From NCBI GenBank assembly GCA_905250115.1, contig CAJNOI010000026.1, positions 81,880-145,879 on the forward strand: a stretch of 64,000 nt of DNA, written 5' to 3'. Source of the DNA: Adineta steineri. Its lineage: Eukaryota > Rotifera > Eurotatoria > Adinetida > Adinetidae. This document shows, piece after piece, positions 23,372 through 35,692 of this stretch (within the stretch, counting starts at the first letter, position 1; each line of letters starts with the position of its first letter). The notes under the pieces are model-generated. The model did not search any database. It had not been told where the DNA came from and saw nothing but the letters and a program-made list of their open reading frames with translations. A program made the position numbers and the translations under genes.

Positions 23372-25909
23372 TCATATGTATATTATTAAAGTATTGCAAC
23401 ATTTTTATTTTAAAAGTTTATTGTCAACATATGTATTTAATTAAAAAAATAATTAAAATTTGACGAAAAAAATATGAAGTCTTTATCTGGCGTATCTAGG
23501 GTTCACAAAAAAGCATGTTTACTTATTATCATCAAACGCAATTATTGTTAGATGATAGAGTGATTAAAACAATTTTTATAAAAATAGAAGCAGCATTATT
23601 TACGAGTAGATTACAGATGCTAATGAGTAAAAAAGAATTTCTATTAACAAGAGATAAGATTACGCGTGAAAGTGTTATTATTTTACTTTACGTCTACCAT
23701 ATATAATACTACAGATCAGTTGCAGAGTTATATATATATATATCTCGTTATGGAAATTTGAGAAAGTCGTATACACCTCGAATATTCTTCAAGTTTTTCA
23801 GTAGAACATACTCTTATAACATTTTAATTCTTCAGTAGAAGTGTAAGGTAGATAATACCTGATTTTCTTTTAGAAGATATTGTATATCAATATGAATAGC
23901 CATAAAGGCAGAAGTAACTGATGTAGAGTATCTATTTTCATAAATTTAGTTATAAATAGAAAATTATTTTGAAAGAGAAAGTCATCATCTATCTGAATAG
24001 ACCACCTTGGAAAGAAAACTATTATACAAATTTATCACTTTGATTATTAGTAAATGTAAAATTTCGCATTTGCTTTATTTTTTATGTATTTGCTTATAAG
24101 TGCATGAACAAAACTTCTTATTTATGAAAACAAAACAGCTGTCTACTCTTTTTTACTTTTATAGTGCAAAACTAAGTTTCGCTCATATCACGAACACTTT
24201 GAACAATTATTTTTTTCTCATCATACTAAAAAGTCATTGTTTTATTACCGGAAATAGGTAATTTTTTTCATAAAGTACTATGACATACAACAGTGCAAAT
24301 TTTTGATTAATGTCTAAGGTTAAGAAAGGTTAATGTCTCTAATCTAATAATTCATTTGATCAGTTATATTTTCAAGAGATTAGTTTGACGTATTTATTGT
24401 ATAGTCATTATTTGATTAAAGTAAAAATATTGTTTACGGTCTGTCAGACATTCTATAAAGATGTCATACTCATGATAATTACAAGTTTATGTACTCATAT
24501 GACAAAAGATTATGAGATAAAAACACCTTCGAGAGAAATTCAACACTATGATTTAGTCGATTGTTATTGAGAAAAATGCTGTTGACGAAGATAAATATAT
24601 AACGTACTTTTTTTTCACGGAAAAAGTATAGGCTATTTAAAGCACTTCATATAATACAAGAAAAAAGAAACCTACGCTATTAATTATGAGTTCGAAGGTG
24701 ACAGTTGGTGTATGACAAAGTCTTCCTATGTTATATTAATTACCAAAAAACTCAACTTCCAGTCTGTGTTTGTCATATACAAAATTTACATTTACAAATT
24801 AATATGGACTTCAAACTATATTTTCGTTGAATATTTTTTTTCATTTTTAATATATAGTCAATCTATAAAAAGTAAAAAAACATAACAATTGATCGAAATA
24901 AAACTATAACTTTTTTTATAGACAAAACAAACTATTCTTAGTTTCTTCAATAGAATAATAAATATCCTTTTTTTTTAGCCAAATTCTTTTTATAGACAAT
25001 ATAATGACGTCAATGTTATTTTTTTTATTTATGCATTGCATGATTGTAGTATCCTATTTAAAATTACATGAATATTAATCAATCATAATATCATCTTCAT
25101 TCTTATTGTGAATCAACAGAGAATCGATCACAATAGATTATTCTTCATTAATGATATAGACATCATGAATATATATATAAGACTCGACTTGGGATTTGCT
25201 GCACTATGGGTACATCGTCGTAAATAATCATAAAAAAAGAATTTAGATATGATATTTATTGTAAATATGAATATTCATAGAAAATAGCATATTTTCTAAT
25301 TTAACGATAATAGTAATGCGTAGTTAAACGACTGAAATTTTTAAGATATTAATTATATTATTGTTGTCACGTGTACTTCAGACGTTCTACTGTAGAACCT
25401 AAGTCTAAAACAGTCAGTATTTTAGAAATGGCATATTTTTTGTGTATTTTGTTCACATTTACTACACTTTTTATTTCATCAAATTATATTTATTAGATGT
25501 CAAAAGAAGAAAGATTAATTTGTTTAACATTAATAAAGATGCCTTTCCAGATTCTAGGCTAATTGGTGTTTTTATGTTTTTTAGTTTTCCATTTTATAAT
25601 TAATCAAGAAAAGTGTTAACGTACTATAATTTTATTCAATGTGTTGAAATTAATAAATTTCAATCATTTTTTTCCAAAGTCAAAAACAGACAACAATATA
25701 TAAATATGTTTTTAAATTAGTTGTCCTTTCCTTAAATTAATTTTGTTTCTATATTTATACACGTGTACTATTCGACTTTGACTGTTACTATATTTAAATA
25801 CAGTAAAAAATTGATAAAGAATATATGTATAATTTATGACTTTCTTTAGTCACAACACTAAAATTTAAAATCAGAAAATAATTATATTTTCAAACAAAGA
25901 TATATTCTG
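23372..25909. other. Intergenic DNA
   Basis: Long AT-rich stretch; short frames at 23515-23706 and 24385-24570 have no domain or codon-use support. No repeat with clear borders was recognised. Confidence 0.5.
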
Positions 25910-27650
25910 TTAATGACTGGAGTTGTGTTTTAGTTTATATTCTGTCACAATGAGATCAACTGCTCGTGCTGCCACTGCATAGGTTAACGATTGTGTATTG
26001 GCAGAAAACGAAGCTGGAGCTACCGATGCATCGACAATTCTCAAACCTTCAACTTCCCAAACTTTCATATTGTGTGGATTAACGACAGACAATTTATCTG
26101 TTCCCATTTTACATGTACCAATATAGTGAAATCCTGTAGTAGCATTTCCACGAATCCAATTAATAAGTTCATCACGAGTTTGATAATTAGGACCAGGCAA
26201 AACTTCTTGAAAATTCCATTTCTTAAAACTTGGCTGTGATAGTAACTGTCGACCGAGTAAGATAGAATTTATTACTCGAGTCATATCTGTGTCAACACTA
26301 AGATAAGCAGCATCAATCGCCGGTGGTATCAAAGGATTCGAATTCATTAGCATAACTGTACCACGTGACTTACATTGTTGAATATTAGGTGATAAAACTA
26401 ATGAATTCTGCCATTCGATCGGCCATGAATTACTAATCATATTTCCTGTACTAAATAACATTTCAATATTTGTTAATGAACCTGTTCCATTTCTATAAGT
26501 TGCTTCGTGTGTTGTATCATTGTCTACTGCAAATAATACGGCACTTAGAAAGAAAGCAGGTGGACTTTCTATTTCGATAGTATCAGTTACAAAAACCAAA
26601 TTTTTGAGTAACATTACCAATACCACTTAATTGAAGAAGTCTAGGTGAGTTAATTGTTCCTGCACTAAGAATGAGTTCTTTATTGACTGCGACTGAAAAT
26701 TTACATTGATGTTTTTCACTATACAATTCAACAGAATCCATTACAGGATGCTCATCGTTACTGAAATTGAAACCAATAGTTTGAAGACCAGTAATCAATT
26801 GTAAATTCTTTGGTCTTGATGATTGAAGATATTTTTCGTATGAAGTAATTCGATTATAGTTGGAATTTGCTTGCTGTTTCGTTTCTCTCTCGACATCATT
26901 TATACTCATAACAAAGTTAGCAATACCAAGCATGTCTGGTCCATGATTATAAGATGGATTATATGGAAATCCTGTTGATCTTGAAGCTTCAAAAATAGCA
27001 TCGACTAATCCTTGTGTATCATTTGCAGGATAGACAACTTTTAAAATATCTTCAACAGCATCAAAATATGATATTAGTGTTTTAGAATTCCAACCCGTAG
27101 CACCTTCATCTAATTCCCAAGCATCCATCCTAAGTACAAGAAAGTAAAATAGATAATTTGATCAGGATATTAATGGTCGATATACTTACCACTTTTGTCC
27201 ACCTCTTACATATCCCATTGCATTATGCATTGCACTTCCTCCTGTACCTTTTGCAAATCCTAAGTCAATAGTTCTGTTGTTCAATGCTGTTTGAGCGATA
27301 GTTTGAAAATGCTATTCTAAAGTATCATTATGCAATACATTGAGCCATAGAGCTGGATTAGTAATATTGTCATTATCATTATTTCCTGTCTCTACACCTG
27401 CTTCAACAAGCAATATTTTCATATCGAGAGCATTAGCGAGTTTCGTACTAACAATACAACCGGCAGCACCTGCACCAACTACAATTATATCATAGTTGTC
27501 TTGTAAACGTATGTGAGGAGATGATCGGAGTGTAGGAGAACAGACGGGAATATCGTTTCGTGAAGTGTATGCAGATTTAAGCTCGGAACCATGTATACAT
27601 AGATACATAGAAAGAAATATTGAGCAAAAAATCGACAAATATTGGAACAT
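25910..27650 (-). pseudogene. GMC oxidoreductase, disrupted by a nonsense codon and a frameshift/deletion
   Basis: Two exons (27190-27650, 25910-27129) once encoded a secreted GMC flavoprotein (glucose/choline dehydrogenase type). The start has a signal peptide and the FAD loop DIIVVGAGAAGCIVSTKLA, with LLVEAGVE after it. The GMC middle signature KGTGGSAMHNAMGYVRGG and a SAGTINSPRLLQLSGIGN motif follow. The C-terminus has FHYIGTCKMG, VEGLRIVDASVAP and an SANTQSLTYAVAARAVDLI tail with the expected catalytic His and Asn. Two lesions are visible. An in-frame TAG (complement of 27312-27314) sits between NDTLE and HFQTIA, where the family usually has Trp. Near 26600-26630 the frame shifts, and the segment that normally contains the G-x-N-L-x-D-H motif is missing. 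Either sequencing error (unlikely for both) or a recent pseudogene. Confidence 0.82.
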
Positions 27651-28255
27651 GACTTGTGTGTCGTATTAAAAGTATTAATTTTAAATAATGAGTTGACGAT
27701 TTGTTTTGGATTTAGGTTTCGTAATCCGATAGATAGAGTAATGATGTTGATTATTGATTGAATTTTTAATTTACGCTGAAAACAATCTTATTCTATATAT
27801 AGTAAATGAATAACTATATCGCATATGCAAATGGATTCTTGCGTTACGAACCACAGTGTTATTTATTTGTTAACACTTAGATAAGAAAATGACACGATTC
27901 TCTTTTCACCCCTAATATTCTGTGGATGTTTTTGCAGATAAGATGAATCATTATTTTTCGAAAGATAACAAAAGATCATAGATTACGAAGAGTGGCAATA
28001 TAGAGACAGAAAATTAGGCCACTATCACATCATCAGATATGGATACCATGAGTGTAAATCAATATTCCTTTTACATCTATTCATATCCAAGTTTTCAAAA
28101 TGCGAAAAAAAGTAAAATATTGATAATAACAAAAATATGATAATTAAAATTATTCAGATCTATTTCCAATAAAGAAGAAAAAAATAAATATACCATCATC
28201 TATCTTTATTTAATTTAACTGTTTTTTTTTTGATAAAATAACAATAAAATCTTCA
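27651..28255. other. Intergenic DNA
   Basis: About 600 AT-rich bases between two minus-strand genes. It should hold the promoter of the former GMC gene and the 3' end signals of SBDS. Nothing specific was recognised. Confidence 0.45.
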
Positions 28256-29279
28256 TCACTCATCCGTTTTCTCATCATGTAACTCATTGAATGTTTCATC
28301 ACCTTCAGCAACATCCATTAAACTTATTAATTCCAATTGTCCTTGTCCGCGTGTTTCACTACTTATTAAATCATCTAATTCTCGAAATACTCCTGGATCA
28401 ATTGCACATGTTAATTGCATGGATGCACCAAGAAATTCTTCATTATCAATATGTGGTGCTGATGATAATTTATTCATTTTTTCTTTAAATTTCTTTGCAT
28501 CTTTCGCTACAAAAAATCAAAAAAATCTTATAGAACTAAAAAATAAACGATAGAATTTTTCTATACCTGGAATTGTTAATTGTACACGCATTTGTGCTTG
28601 TTGAATCGGAATATTATTCGATTGTTTCAATTGACGAATAACTTCCAAAGCCTAAAAAAGCATTTCTCTTTCGATAACTTTAAAATGAGAAAATAATGAA
28701 TATAACCTGTTGTTTAGCATTTCGATTAGGATTAATACTATAATGAATATCTTTCATTGCTTGTTCAATAATCGATATTGTATACGGTCGTTTCGTTTCT
28801 GGATTAATACATTTTCCACTAACAATAGATGCAATTTCTTTAAATGTAGTTTCTAAATGTTGAGTACGTTCTTTGTCTGATACTTGTAATTCACCTTTCT
28901 CTAAAATCTATAATTAAATAAATCTTTTTTTTTCTTGAATATATAAAATTCTAATATTTACTTCAAGACAAATTTTTGTTTGATCTTCCGTATTGAATGC
29001 ACTCATTAGATCTTCTTTTTTAGCTGCTTGACCTTTTGATACATTAGAAAAGACAGTATGAGTTTGAAGAACTTCATCAATATCTTTTTCTCTAAAAAAG
29101 AGAAAATAAATAAATTAAAAAATATTCTAAAAATAGACAACATACTCCTTATTTCTCCATGAAACAACTTTATTTCGATAGCAAGCTATTTCGAAACGTT
29201 TACCACCTTTTTTCAAACGAACAGTAGCAATATTTGTTAAACGTATTTGATTTGTTGGTGTAAAAATTTTTGAAGCCAT
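28256..29279 (-). CDS. SBDS: SBDS ribosome maturation factor
   Basis: Five exons (29146-29279, 28962-29091, 28707-28907, 28567-28651, 28256-28506) give 266 residues, close to human SBDS (250). The N-terminal FYSH domain reads [20 protein letters not shown] then [19 protein letters not shown]. The central domain has [32 protein letters not shown] and [20 protein letters not shown]. The C-terminal ferredoxin-like part has [19 protein letters not shown] works with the GTPase EFL1 to release eIF6 from late pre-60S subunits in the cytoplasm. All three domains are complete. The extra length comes from a short acidic tail (DEKTDE). It lies 261 bases downstream of the Hsp20 gene on the same strand. 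Confidence 0.96.
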
Positions 29280-29540
29280 TTTATTTTATTTTATTTTATT
29301 GAAAGCTCTGTAAAAACTATGAAGATTTTTATATGTGTCAAAGATACATGATAACGTTAGGAACTTTCGAAATGTAGAATTGTTTTATTGGTACATTAAT
29401 CAATCAACAAAAATCTGTATTCGGAAAAAATAAAAAACGTTTAAGTAGAGGATGAAAGATGTCGTAGTAGGATTTAATATGAGTCATTTGTGACGACACT
29501 ACGGTTTTTTTTCTAATCGATATACTAAAAGTAAAATAGT

Positions 29541-30233
29541 TTATTTAACACGTTCAATATTGATTTCGCGAGTTTTAGGTTTCTCTTTTGGTAATGGTGC
29601 TTCGATTGAAAGAATACCATTTTCTGTATGCATTGATTTCAAATCATTGATAATAAGTTCTTCGGGTAAAGAATATGTTTGAGAAAATTCATGAAGAGAA
29701 TAATTATTATTCGCCTAAAAAAACAAAAGAAAATTTGATATGTTTAATTGAGGAAAATAAAAGATATATACTTTTTTCTCTTTTTTAGCTGAAATAATTA
29801 AATTACCATTTTGTATTTTTATCTTAATATCATCCGGTTCAAAACCTTGTGTATTTAAAGAGATTTGAAATTTTCTTGAACCATCTGCTTCAGTAATAAT
29901 TAAATCGTTATCTATCAGAAGAAAAAATAAATAAATGAATTAATAGGATTTTAAAAAAAAGTTACTATTTCTACTCGATGGAAAATCAATGATTGATCGA
30001 TTCGGTTTTAAATTTTGAAGATAATTATTAAAGTGTTGTTGCATTCGTTCAAATTCTTTTTCCCAACGTTGAAATGCATTTGATGTAGAAGCAAAATATG
30101 CTTCTGGTAAATGTTCATGACAATGACGACGATGAAAAAAATAACGTACTGAACCATTTTTATTGCCTATTAAAGATAGACGGCAAAATGTTGTTGGTGC
30201 AAAAAGACGTTGAGAAAAACGAGCTAAAGCCAT
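29541..30233 (-). CDS. Small heat-shock protein (alpha-crystallin/Hsp20), possibly mitochondrial
   Basis: Three exons (29966-30233, 29772-29911, 29541-29714) give 193 residues. Residues about 90-185 form the alpha-crystallin domain: GSRKFQISLNTQGFEPDDIK, GNLIISAKKEKK, EFSQTYSLPEEL, and a NGILSIEAPLP strand, followed by KTREINIERV. Small heat-shock proteins are ATP-independent holdases that form oligomers. The first ~40 residues (MALARFSQRLFAPTTFCRLS then LIGNKNGSVRYFFHRR) are rich in Arg and hydroxylated residues and lack acidic ones. That looks like a mitochondrial presequence and is unusual for animal sHSPs; this is inference. The C-terminal I-x-I/V anchoring motif may be represented by INIERV. 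A TATATATA stretch sits ~50 bases upstream of the ATG. Confidence 0.88.
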
Positions 30234-30504
30234 GATTTCAAGGAAAATATTTTATTAAATACACAACATAAAAGAAACAACTATATATAAAGGGATATAC
30301 ATTGCATCAGACTAGGGTGATGCAATGCATAGTATACTGAAAGTGCATTGAAGTAAAAGATGTTATACTTAACATCGAGGGTAATGTACGAAAGAACATA
30401 TATATCGATCGGAACGATAATAAGCTAATGAAGAAAATTTGAAACGTATATTTATAATTAGAATGTGTACATTTAGTTTTATTTCATAGAAAGAAAAGAT
30501 AAGT

Positions 30505-32050
30505 TTATACATAAAAATGATCAGTATTAAATTTATCTCCATCTATATTTGATTCTTCAACTGGTTTAACATGTTTTACAGAAACATCACCATATTTTGC
30601 TTTTGGTAAACTTGTTGCTAATTGTTTTTGTTTTGATAATTCAATACTTTCTACATATTCTTCTGGTTTACGTTTTCGTGGTACCTTGTATGTTTCTTCT
30701 ATCATTTCATAGCTTGGTTGTGGCGTAATAAAATAACTTGATCGTTGATCTCCACTGTAATCTGTACGTGTTGCTGGTTGACGAGTATTATTTAATGGCA
30801 TCCTATTATTCGATTGATTTCGTTTTTGAGCAATTGATTGATCAATTTCATGTGGTAATACTTGTGCAAAACGATGATTCACTTGTGGTGGTTCCACTGG
30901 ACGATATGACATACCTCCATATGCATTCATTACTGGCCAAACACCTCGTTTAGCATCTCTTAATCTTAAAGCAGCTATTGTTTGTTCAGTATTTGTTTGT
31001 TTATCTTGAACAGGAATCATATTTTCATATGTTGACGAAGGTGAACGACTATCCATCATTCCATATGGTATTTGTCCTTGATTATATGGTTGATCATAAT
31101 AATGATCTGGCCGTCTAAAATTCATATCATGATTATAATTCGAAGGTTTCCTTGAACTATTTAATTGATCATCTTGTGGTGTTAATAAATTATTTTCATT
31201 ATTATTAAGAATAATATGACCCTTTTTGTAACAATAAATGAATATAAATAAGGTTACTAATACAGTTAATAACAATACAGCAGATACTACCATACCTAAA
31301 ATTTTCCACTGTGCTTGATCTTGTGCATCTGAATGTAATCAATGAAAAGAAATTCAATTTTTTTCAAAGAAGAAAAATTCTATTTATCTACCATTCGAAT
31401 ATAAAACAATTGAAGTAATAAGGCCACCAATTGCTACAGCAGCAAGTATTGCCATTGTTCCGAAAAGGATACCACCACTTAAACGTGTTAAACCAAAGCA
31501 TAATTTTTTAGATAACCATGAAGGCTGCAAAAAATAAATATTTTAATTTAATTTTTACTTATACTTTAATTCTTACTGGTTTTTCGCTCTGTCCTATATC
31601 AGCATATGGATAATCATTTTCATCTGTAAAATTTATATATACATGATGAGATATAGAGATCGAAAAATATTTTTTTACCTATAGAATATTGTGAATGAAA
31701 TAATTGATTTGGATTATTAGAATATCTTGTATCGATTTGTGGATACATTCGTGATGTTCGGTTTACTGATTTTCGAAAAAAAAACAATATGAATTCGTTA
31801 ATTATAATTTAAATGACATACAATTATTTGCTTGTGGATGTTGGGGAGGAGATGGTCCAATTCGATTAGTTTTCAATGAAGAACTATTATAGGCAACTGA
31901 AGGTACTCGATTTTGTAATCCTCTTGGTACGAATTGCGATGGTTGTGCATGTCCATTTCTCATTGGAAATATATCTGATTGATAAGGTGGAATAGCTTTT
32001 GCTCTCGGAGAATTTTCATATATATTTGGCACTGATGGTCGACGAGCCAT
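30505..32050 (-). CDS. Two-TM membrane protein with long disordered tails, unknown
   Basis: Five exons (31822-32050, 31679-31765, 31577-31623, 31392-31524, 30505-31328) give 439 residues. Residues 1-120 are Pro/Asn/Ser-rich and hydrophilic. Two hydrophobic segments follow (about 131-160, with GGILFGTMAILAAVAIGGLI, and about 172-196, with GMVVSAVLLLTVLVTLFIFI), separated by a short polar loop. The C-terminal ~240 residues are hydrophilic, Tyr/Pro/Gln-rich, with several basic clusters (VPRKRKPEE). With two TMs both tails should be on the same side, probably cytosolic. No domain family is recognised. All five exon joins keep frame and codon use is gene-like, so I am confident it is a gene but not of its function. 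Confidence 0.8.
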
Positions 32051-32493
32051 TTTTTAAAATAATCTCAATTTTTGTTAATTGAATAACAAACTTCTATATT
32101 TGGATGAAATATCAATGCATATTTCTCAATGTTTACAATATATATATTCTTTTTTAACCTAATTCATTCAAAAAAAAAATAAAAATTGATTGCTTTTTTT
32201 GTCATGACCAGAAACCAAATATATGAGTGAGAGAAAAGGCGTTACTGTGTGTTCTTTATTCGATGGATAAAAGAATTGATTATTTTTTTTTCTACATATT
32301 TCTTATAATATATTCAAAAATATGTCTATTCGATGTACTCCGATTGAATATGTATCAGATCATCTGAACATATTAATTCATTGAAATAAAATAAATGTAA
32401 CTATGACTCTACATTTTATTTAATAGTAATCAAAAAAAAAGAGATGAAACAAGAAAAAAAAGATATGAAAATGTTCGATTATAAAAGTTTAAT
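32051..32493. other. Intergenic DNA
   Basis: About 440 AT-rich bases between two minus-strand genes; nothing else was recognised. Confidence 0.5.
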
Positions 32494-34293
32494 TTATTTT
32501 TTGCCAGTTTCGACAACGACAGGTGGATAATTGCAAACACTTATTTTAGGATCGTATATTGTACCTGGTGCACATTTACGAATCCAAAATACACCTGTTT
32601 GATCACATTGAATAAATCGTGATGCATCCGGATAATATGGAAAATAATATTTACCATAGATGCCGCAAGGATTTTGAACTGAAATTATAAAAAAAAAATG
32701 TATTCTCGGCCTCCAGTTTGTTGCCTTGGCAGACAATAGGAGAAAGAACGAAAAAAAAACGTTTTGTTGATAGACAGACATATAACAAGAAGAAAAAGCT
32801 GATATACATTAAACGATGTTTATTAGTATATCAGATATAAATCTATTTCAACTTGAAACTATTAATGATTTTGTTACACATTCTCTTGTAACAAGTGAAC
32901 AATTAAAACAATTATTTGATGATAATCAAGGAAATAATCCACTTCCAGTTCAACTCGAACAATTTGTTCTCGATCATATACTTAAATTAAATGCGAATAA
33001 ATTTAAACGTGAAACATATCGTGATGAATCACTTGTGGATTTATATACATCAATTTTAAGTGATCTACTTCGTTTAAAATATACTCCAAAACAAATTCTT
33101 TGTATTCTAACATTAATACATGGTCTTCTATGTCAAATTGAACGAACGGAAAAAAGTCATCCTATGAAATTAAATGAAGCATTTATACATTCATGTTCTA
33201 TACTAATGGGTGAAAAAACGGCGAAAAAATCGGTTGTGTTTAATTCACATTTGTATCCTCAAGTAATTGATTATATTATTCAAATTATTTTTCAACATCG
33301 ACATCTCTATGAAACATTACTCGATGAAAAACCTCAAGAAATTGAACAAATTGAAGAAAATAGAACAGTAAAGATGATTAGTTCTTGTTTTTATTTCTAT
33401 TTTTTTTCTTCTAGATTGATTTTCATCTATTCGAACTACCTCTCTTTCCTTATCCACTTACAGAAGCTCTTCCTGAATCCGTTCATCGTGAAGTTATTCT
33501 CAAAATTCCAACAATTAATGAAACAACTGATAATGATCAAGCTTCAAATGTATCATTACCAGTTACAAAAGTTCCTGAGGAAGATTCAAGTCTTGACCTT
33601 ATTGGTATGATTGACAATATTAATCGTCAATATCCAAATGTCTCACGTGAACAAATTCAACAAATATTTGCTGAAGTCTCACAAGAATATCTATCGAAAC
33701 ATAATGATAATATTCAACAAAAACTGAAAGAAAAAGAAACTTCACTCTTATTAAAATTTAATAATTTACAACTAACTAATAAAAATGAATAAATAAATAA
33801 ATAAATAAAATAAAATAACTTACTTCCAGCACATCCACCTAGACTACATCCACATTGCCAGTTACCAGCATATTGAGAACAACTAGCACCATTTGGACAG
33901 AAACCTGTTGGACATCCAGTACCTAAACCAGTATATTGAGCACCAACACCAGCGAGTGGTGCAGTAGGTGCAAGAAGACCACCAGCTACAGCAGGCCATA
34001 AATAAGGAAAGTTATACCAATTAACATTTTGATATGGATATGGATAGTAATAACCTAAGAAAAATACAAAATTTAATTCTATTTTATATTTTTTCTTTTA
34101 CTTTACCTCGAGGATCAACTTGTGTCGGTAGTTGTTGTTGTTGTTGTTCAGTTTGAGCTACAAGAGCTTCGCTCAATGTTCTAATCATTTCATTAGGTAC
34201 TGCACTATCTGTAAAATTGATTGCTGGTAATGAATAGACACAATTGCTTAAAAGTGCTGCAATCACTAAGAACAGCATCACAAAAGCTTGCAT
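32494..34293 (-). CDS. Secreted chitin-binding (peritrophin-A/CBM14) protein
   Basis: Three exons (34107-34293, 33824-34054, 32494-32678) give 200 residues. Residues 1-21 are a signal peptide (MQAFVMLFLVIAALLSNCVYS). The middle is Tyr/Pro/Gly-rich. Residues about 110-140 form a compact Cys-rich, EGF-like stretch (GCPTGFCPNGASCSQYAGNW then QCGC). The last exon encodes a type-2 chitin-binding domain: NPCGIYGKYYFPYYPDASRF, IQCDQTGVFWIRKCAPGTIY, DPKISVCNYPP. Such proteins bind chitin in cuticle, jaws or gut linings, and trophi or integument would be plausible sites here. Its second intron (32679-33823, 1145 bases) is about twenty times the usual length because it contains a complete gene on the other strand. 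Confidence 0.85.
32816..33792 (+). CDS. CFAP119/CCDC189-like protein nested in an intron
   Basis: Two exons (32816-33367, 33415-33792) give 309 residues. It lies entirely inside the long intron of the opposite-strand chitin-binding gene. An all-helical domain spans residues ~60-180 (LVDLYTSILSDLLRLKYTPK, ILCILTLIHGLLCQIE, YPQVIDYIIQIIFQHRHLYE) and is followed by a DFHLFELPLFPYPLTEAL segment. The pattern of a lifespan-of-helices core, then a V-I-D-Y-I...F-x-H-x-x-L-Y-E element, resembles CFAP119 (CCDC189), an axoneme-associated protein of motile cilia. The C-terminus is acidic then coiled-coil-like and Gln/Lys-rich. The family assignment is tentative; the gene itself is well supported by the clean splice and codon use. 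Confidence 0.72.
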
Positions 34294-35692
34294 TGTTATT
34301 GTTGTTGTTGTTGGTATAATGGGAAGTTACAAAATCAAACGATCATTTGAATCTTTCACGAATATTTATATATGATTAGCATCTTTTTCTTGTCAGACGT
34401 TCGTCGCCCTGGATGAAGGTCTTGTTGTTTTTTATCTTCTCTCTTTTTCATTGATTAGAAAAGTCACGACAATGTACTTTGTATTTGAATCTATATGTCT
34501 GAGGATTATCAAACTTCGATAGAGTAAAATGTTATGAAGTTTATATCGCGTATGTTTGTACGTTTAAAATCGGCCTATAATATGGATTAACAAAAAAACG
34601 GTAAATGAAATAATAAAGAATTACGATATATTGACGAAGTATAGATTAATACTTCTAACCTTTGATAATTGAAATGCGTAGATATAATTTTTTCGATATT
34701 GAGATGTCAACAACATTTTATTCTAAGACGGAAAAAAACGAAATAAAGCCTTTCATGGTCAATACGTGATTGCGACAAAAAGACAGTTTATATATAACAA
34801 ATGTCATCGAAATACAATAGATTATCAAGGTTACCATCATGAATTATTTCAAACTTTTTTGTCCTACCAAATGATAAGAACACATTGGAGATACAATATT
34901 TAAAATTGACAGACGTGATAGTAATAATTTTACTATATTGTAAAATTAATCAAGGATTATTTTCAAATGATAGAGAATAGTGATCAATAATTACCTATCA
35001 CGATTGCCATTTACTTAATCGAAATTTGTAAAACTGACAATTTACCAAAAAAATCAATTCAATTGATATTGATTTAGGTTCTAGCTATTTTTTGTTCAAC
35101 AGTCAATTTAAGCGTTGTATCAGATTCTCGATAATATTATTATACACTACAGAGATGATACGATATGTATAGATTTATGTTATCGTAGGTATTATAACAC
35201 CCTCAAGATGGTTTATAGATTTTGAAAAGAATAAGTATTGGAATAATAGTATATGATTATCTTCATTAGCCGTCTTAGAGAAATGTTCGAAATATTTTTA
35301 TTCCATTTTCAATTATTTGAAACTTTCAAACGATAAACTTTAGTTGAGCATACAAAAAAAAATAGAACGTATTGATAATATTGCACAATAACTGCGTAAT
35401 TTTGATCTTTTGCATAATTTTAAGTTGTTATCTTTTTCTAGGGATTAAAATATAACATTGTATTTACTTTCATAAAGAGCAAAACTACAGTAAGAAGACT
35501 AGACGAAAAAAATAGAATGAAATGTGTCATGTGATTTGAAAGTTTATTTCATAGAACTTATTCTTTTTCTATAGAATATCAAACTGAATTGTATCTGATA
35601 AAAATAAGGAGTGTTTACATATCATCATGATTAATCTTTTATTTTTAAAATAACGAATAAAACATTAAATATTCACTGTTAATCACCGACTT
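34294..35692. other. Intergenic DNA
   Basis: About 1.4 kb of AT-rich DNA upstream of the chitin-binding gene and downstream of RABGGTB. No gene, tRNA or bounded repeat was recognised. Confidence 0.5.
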
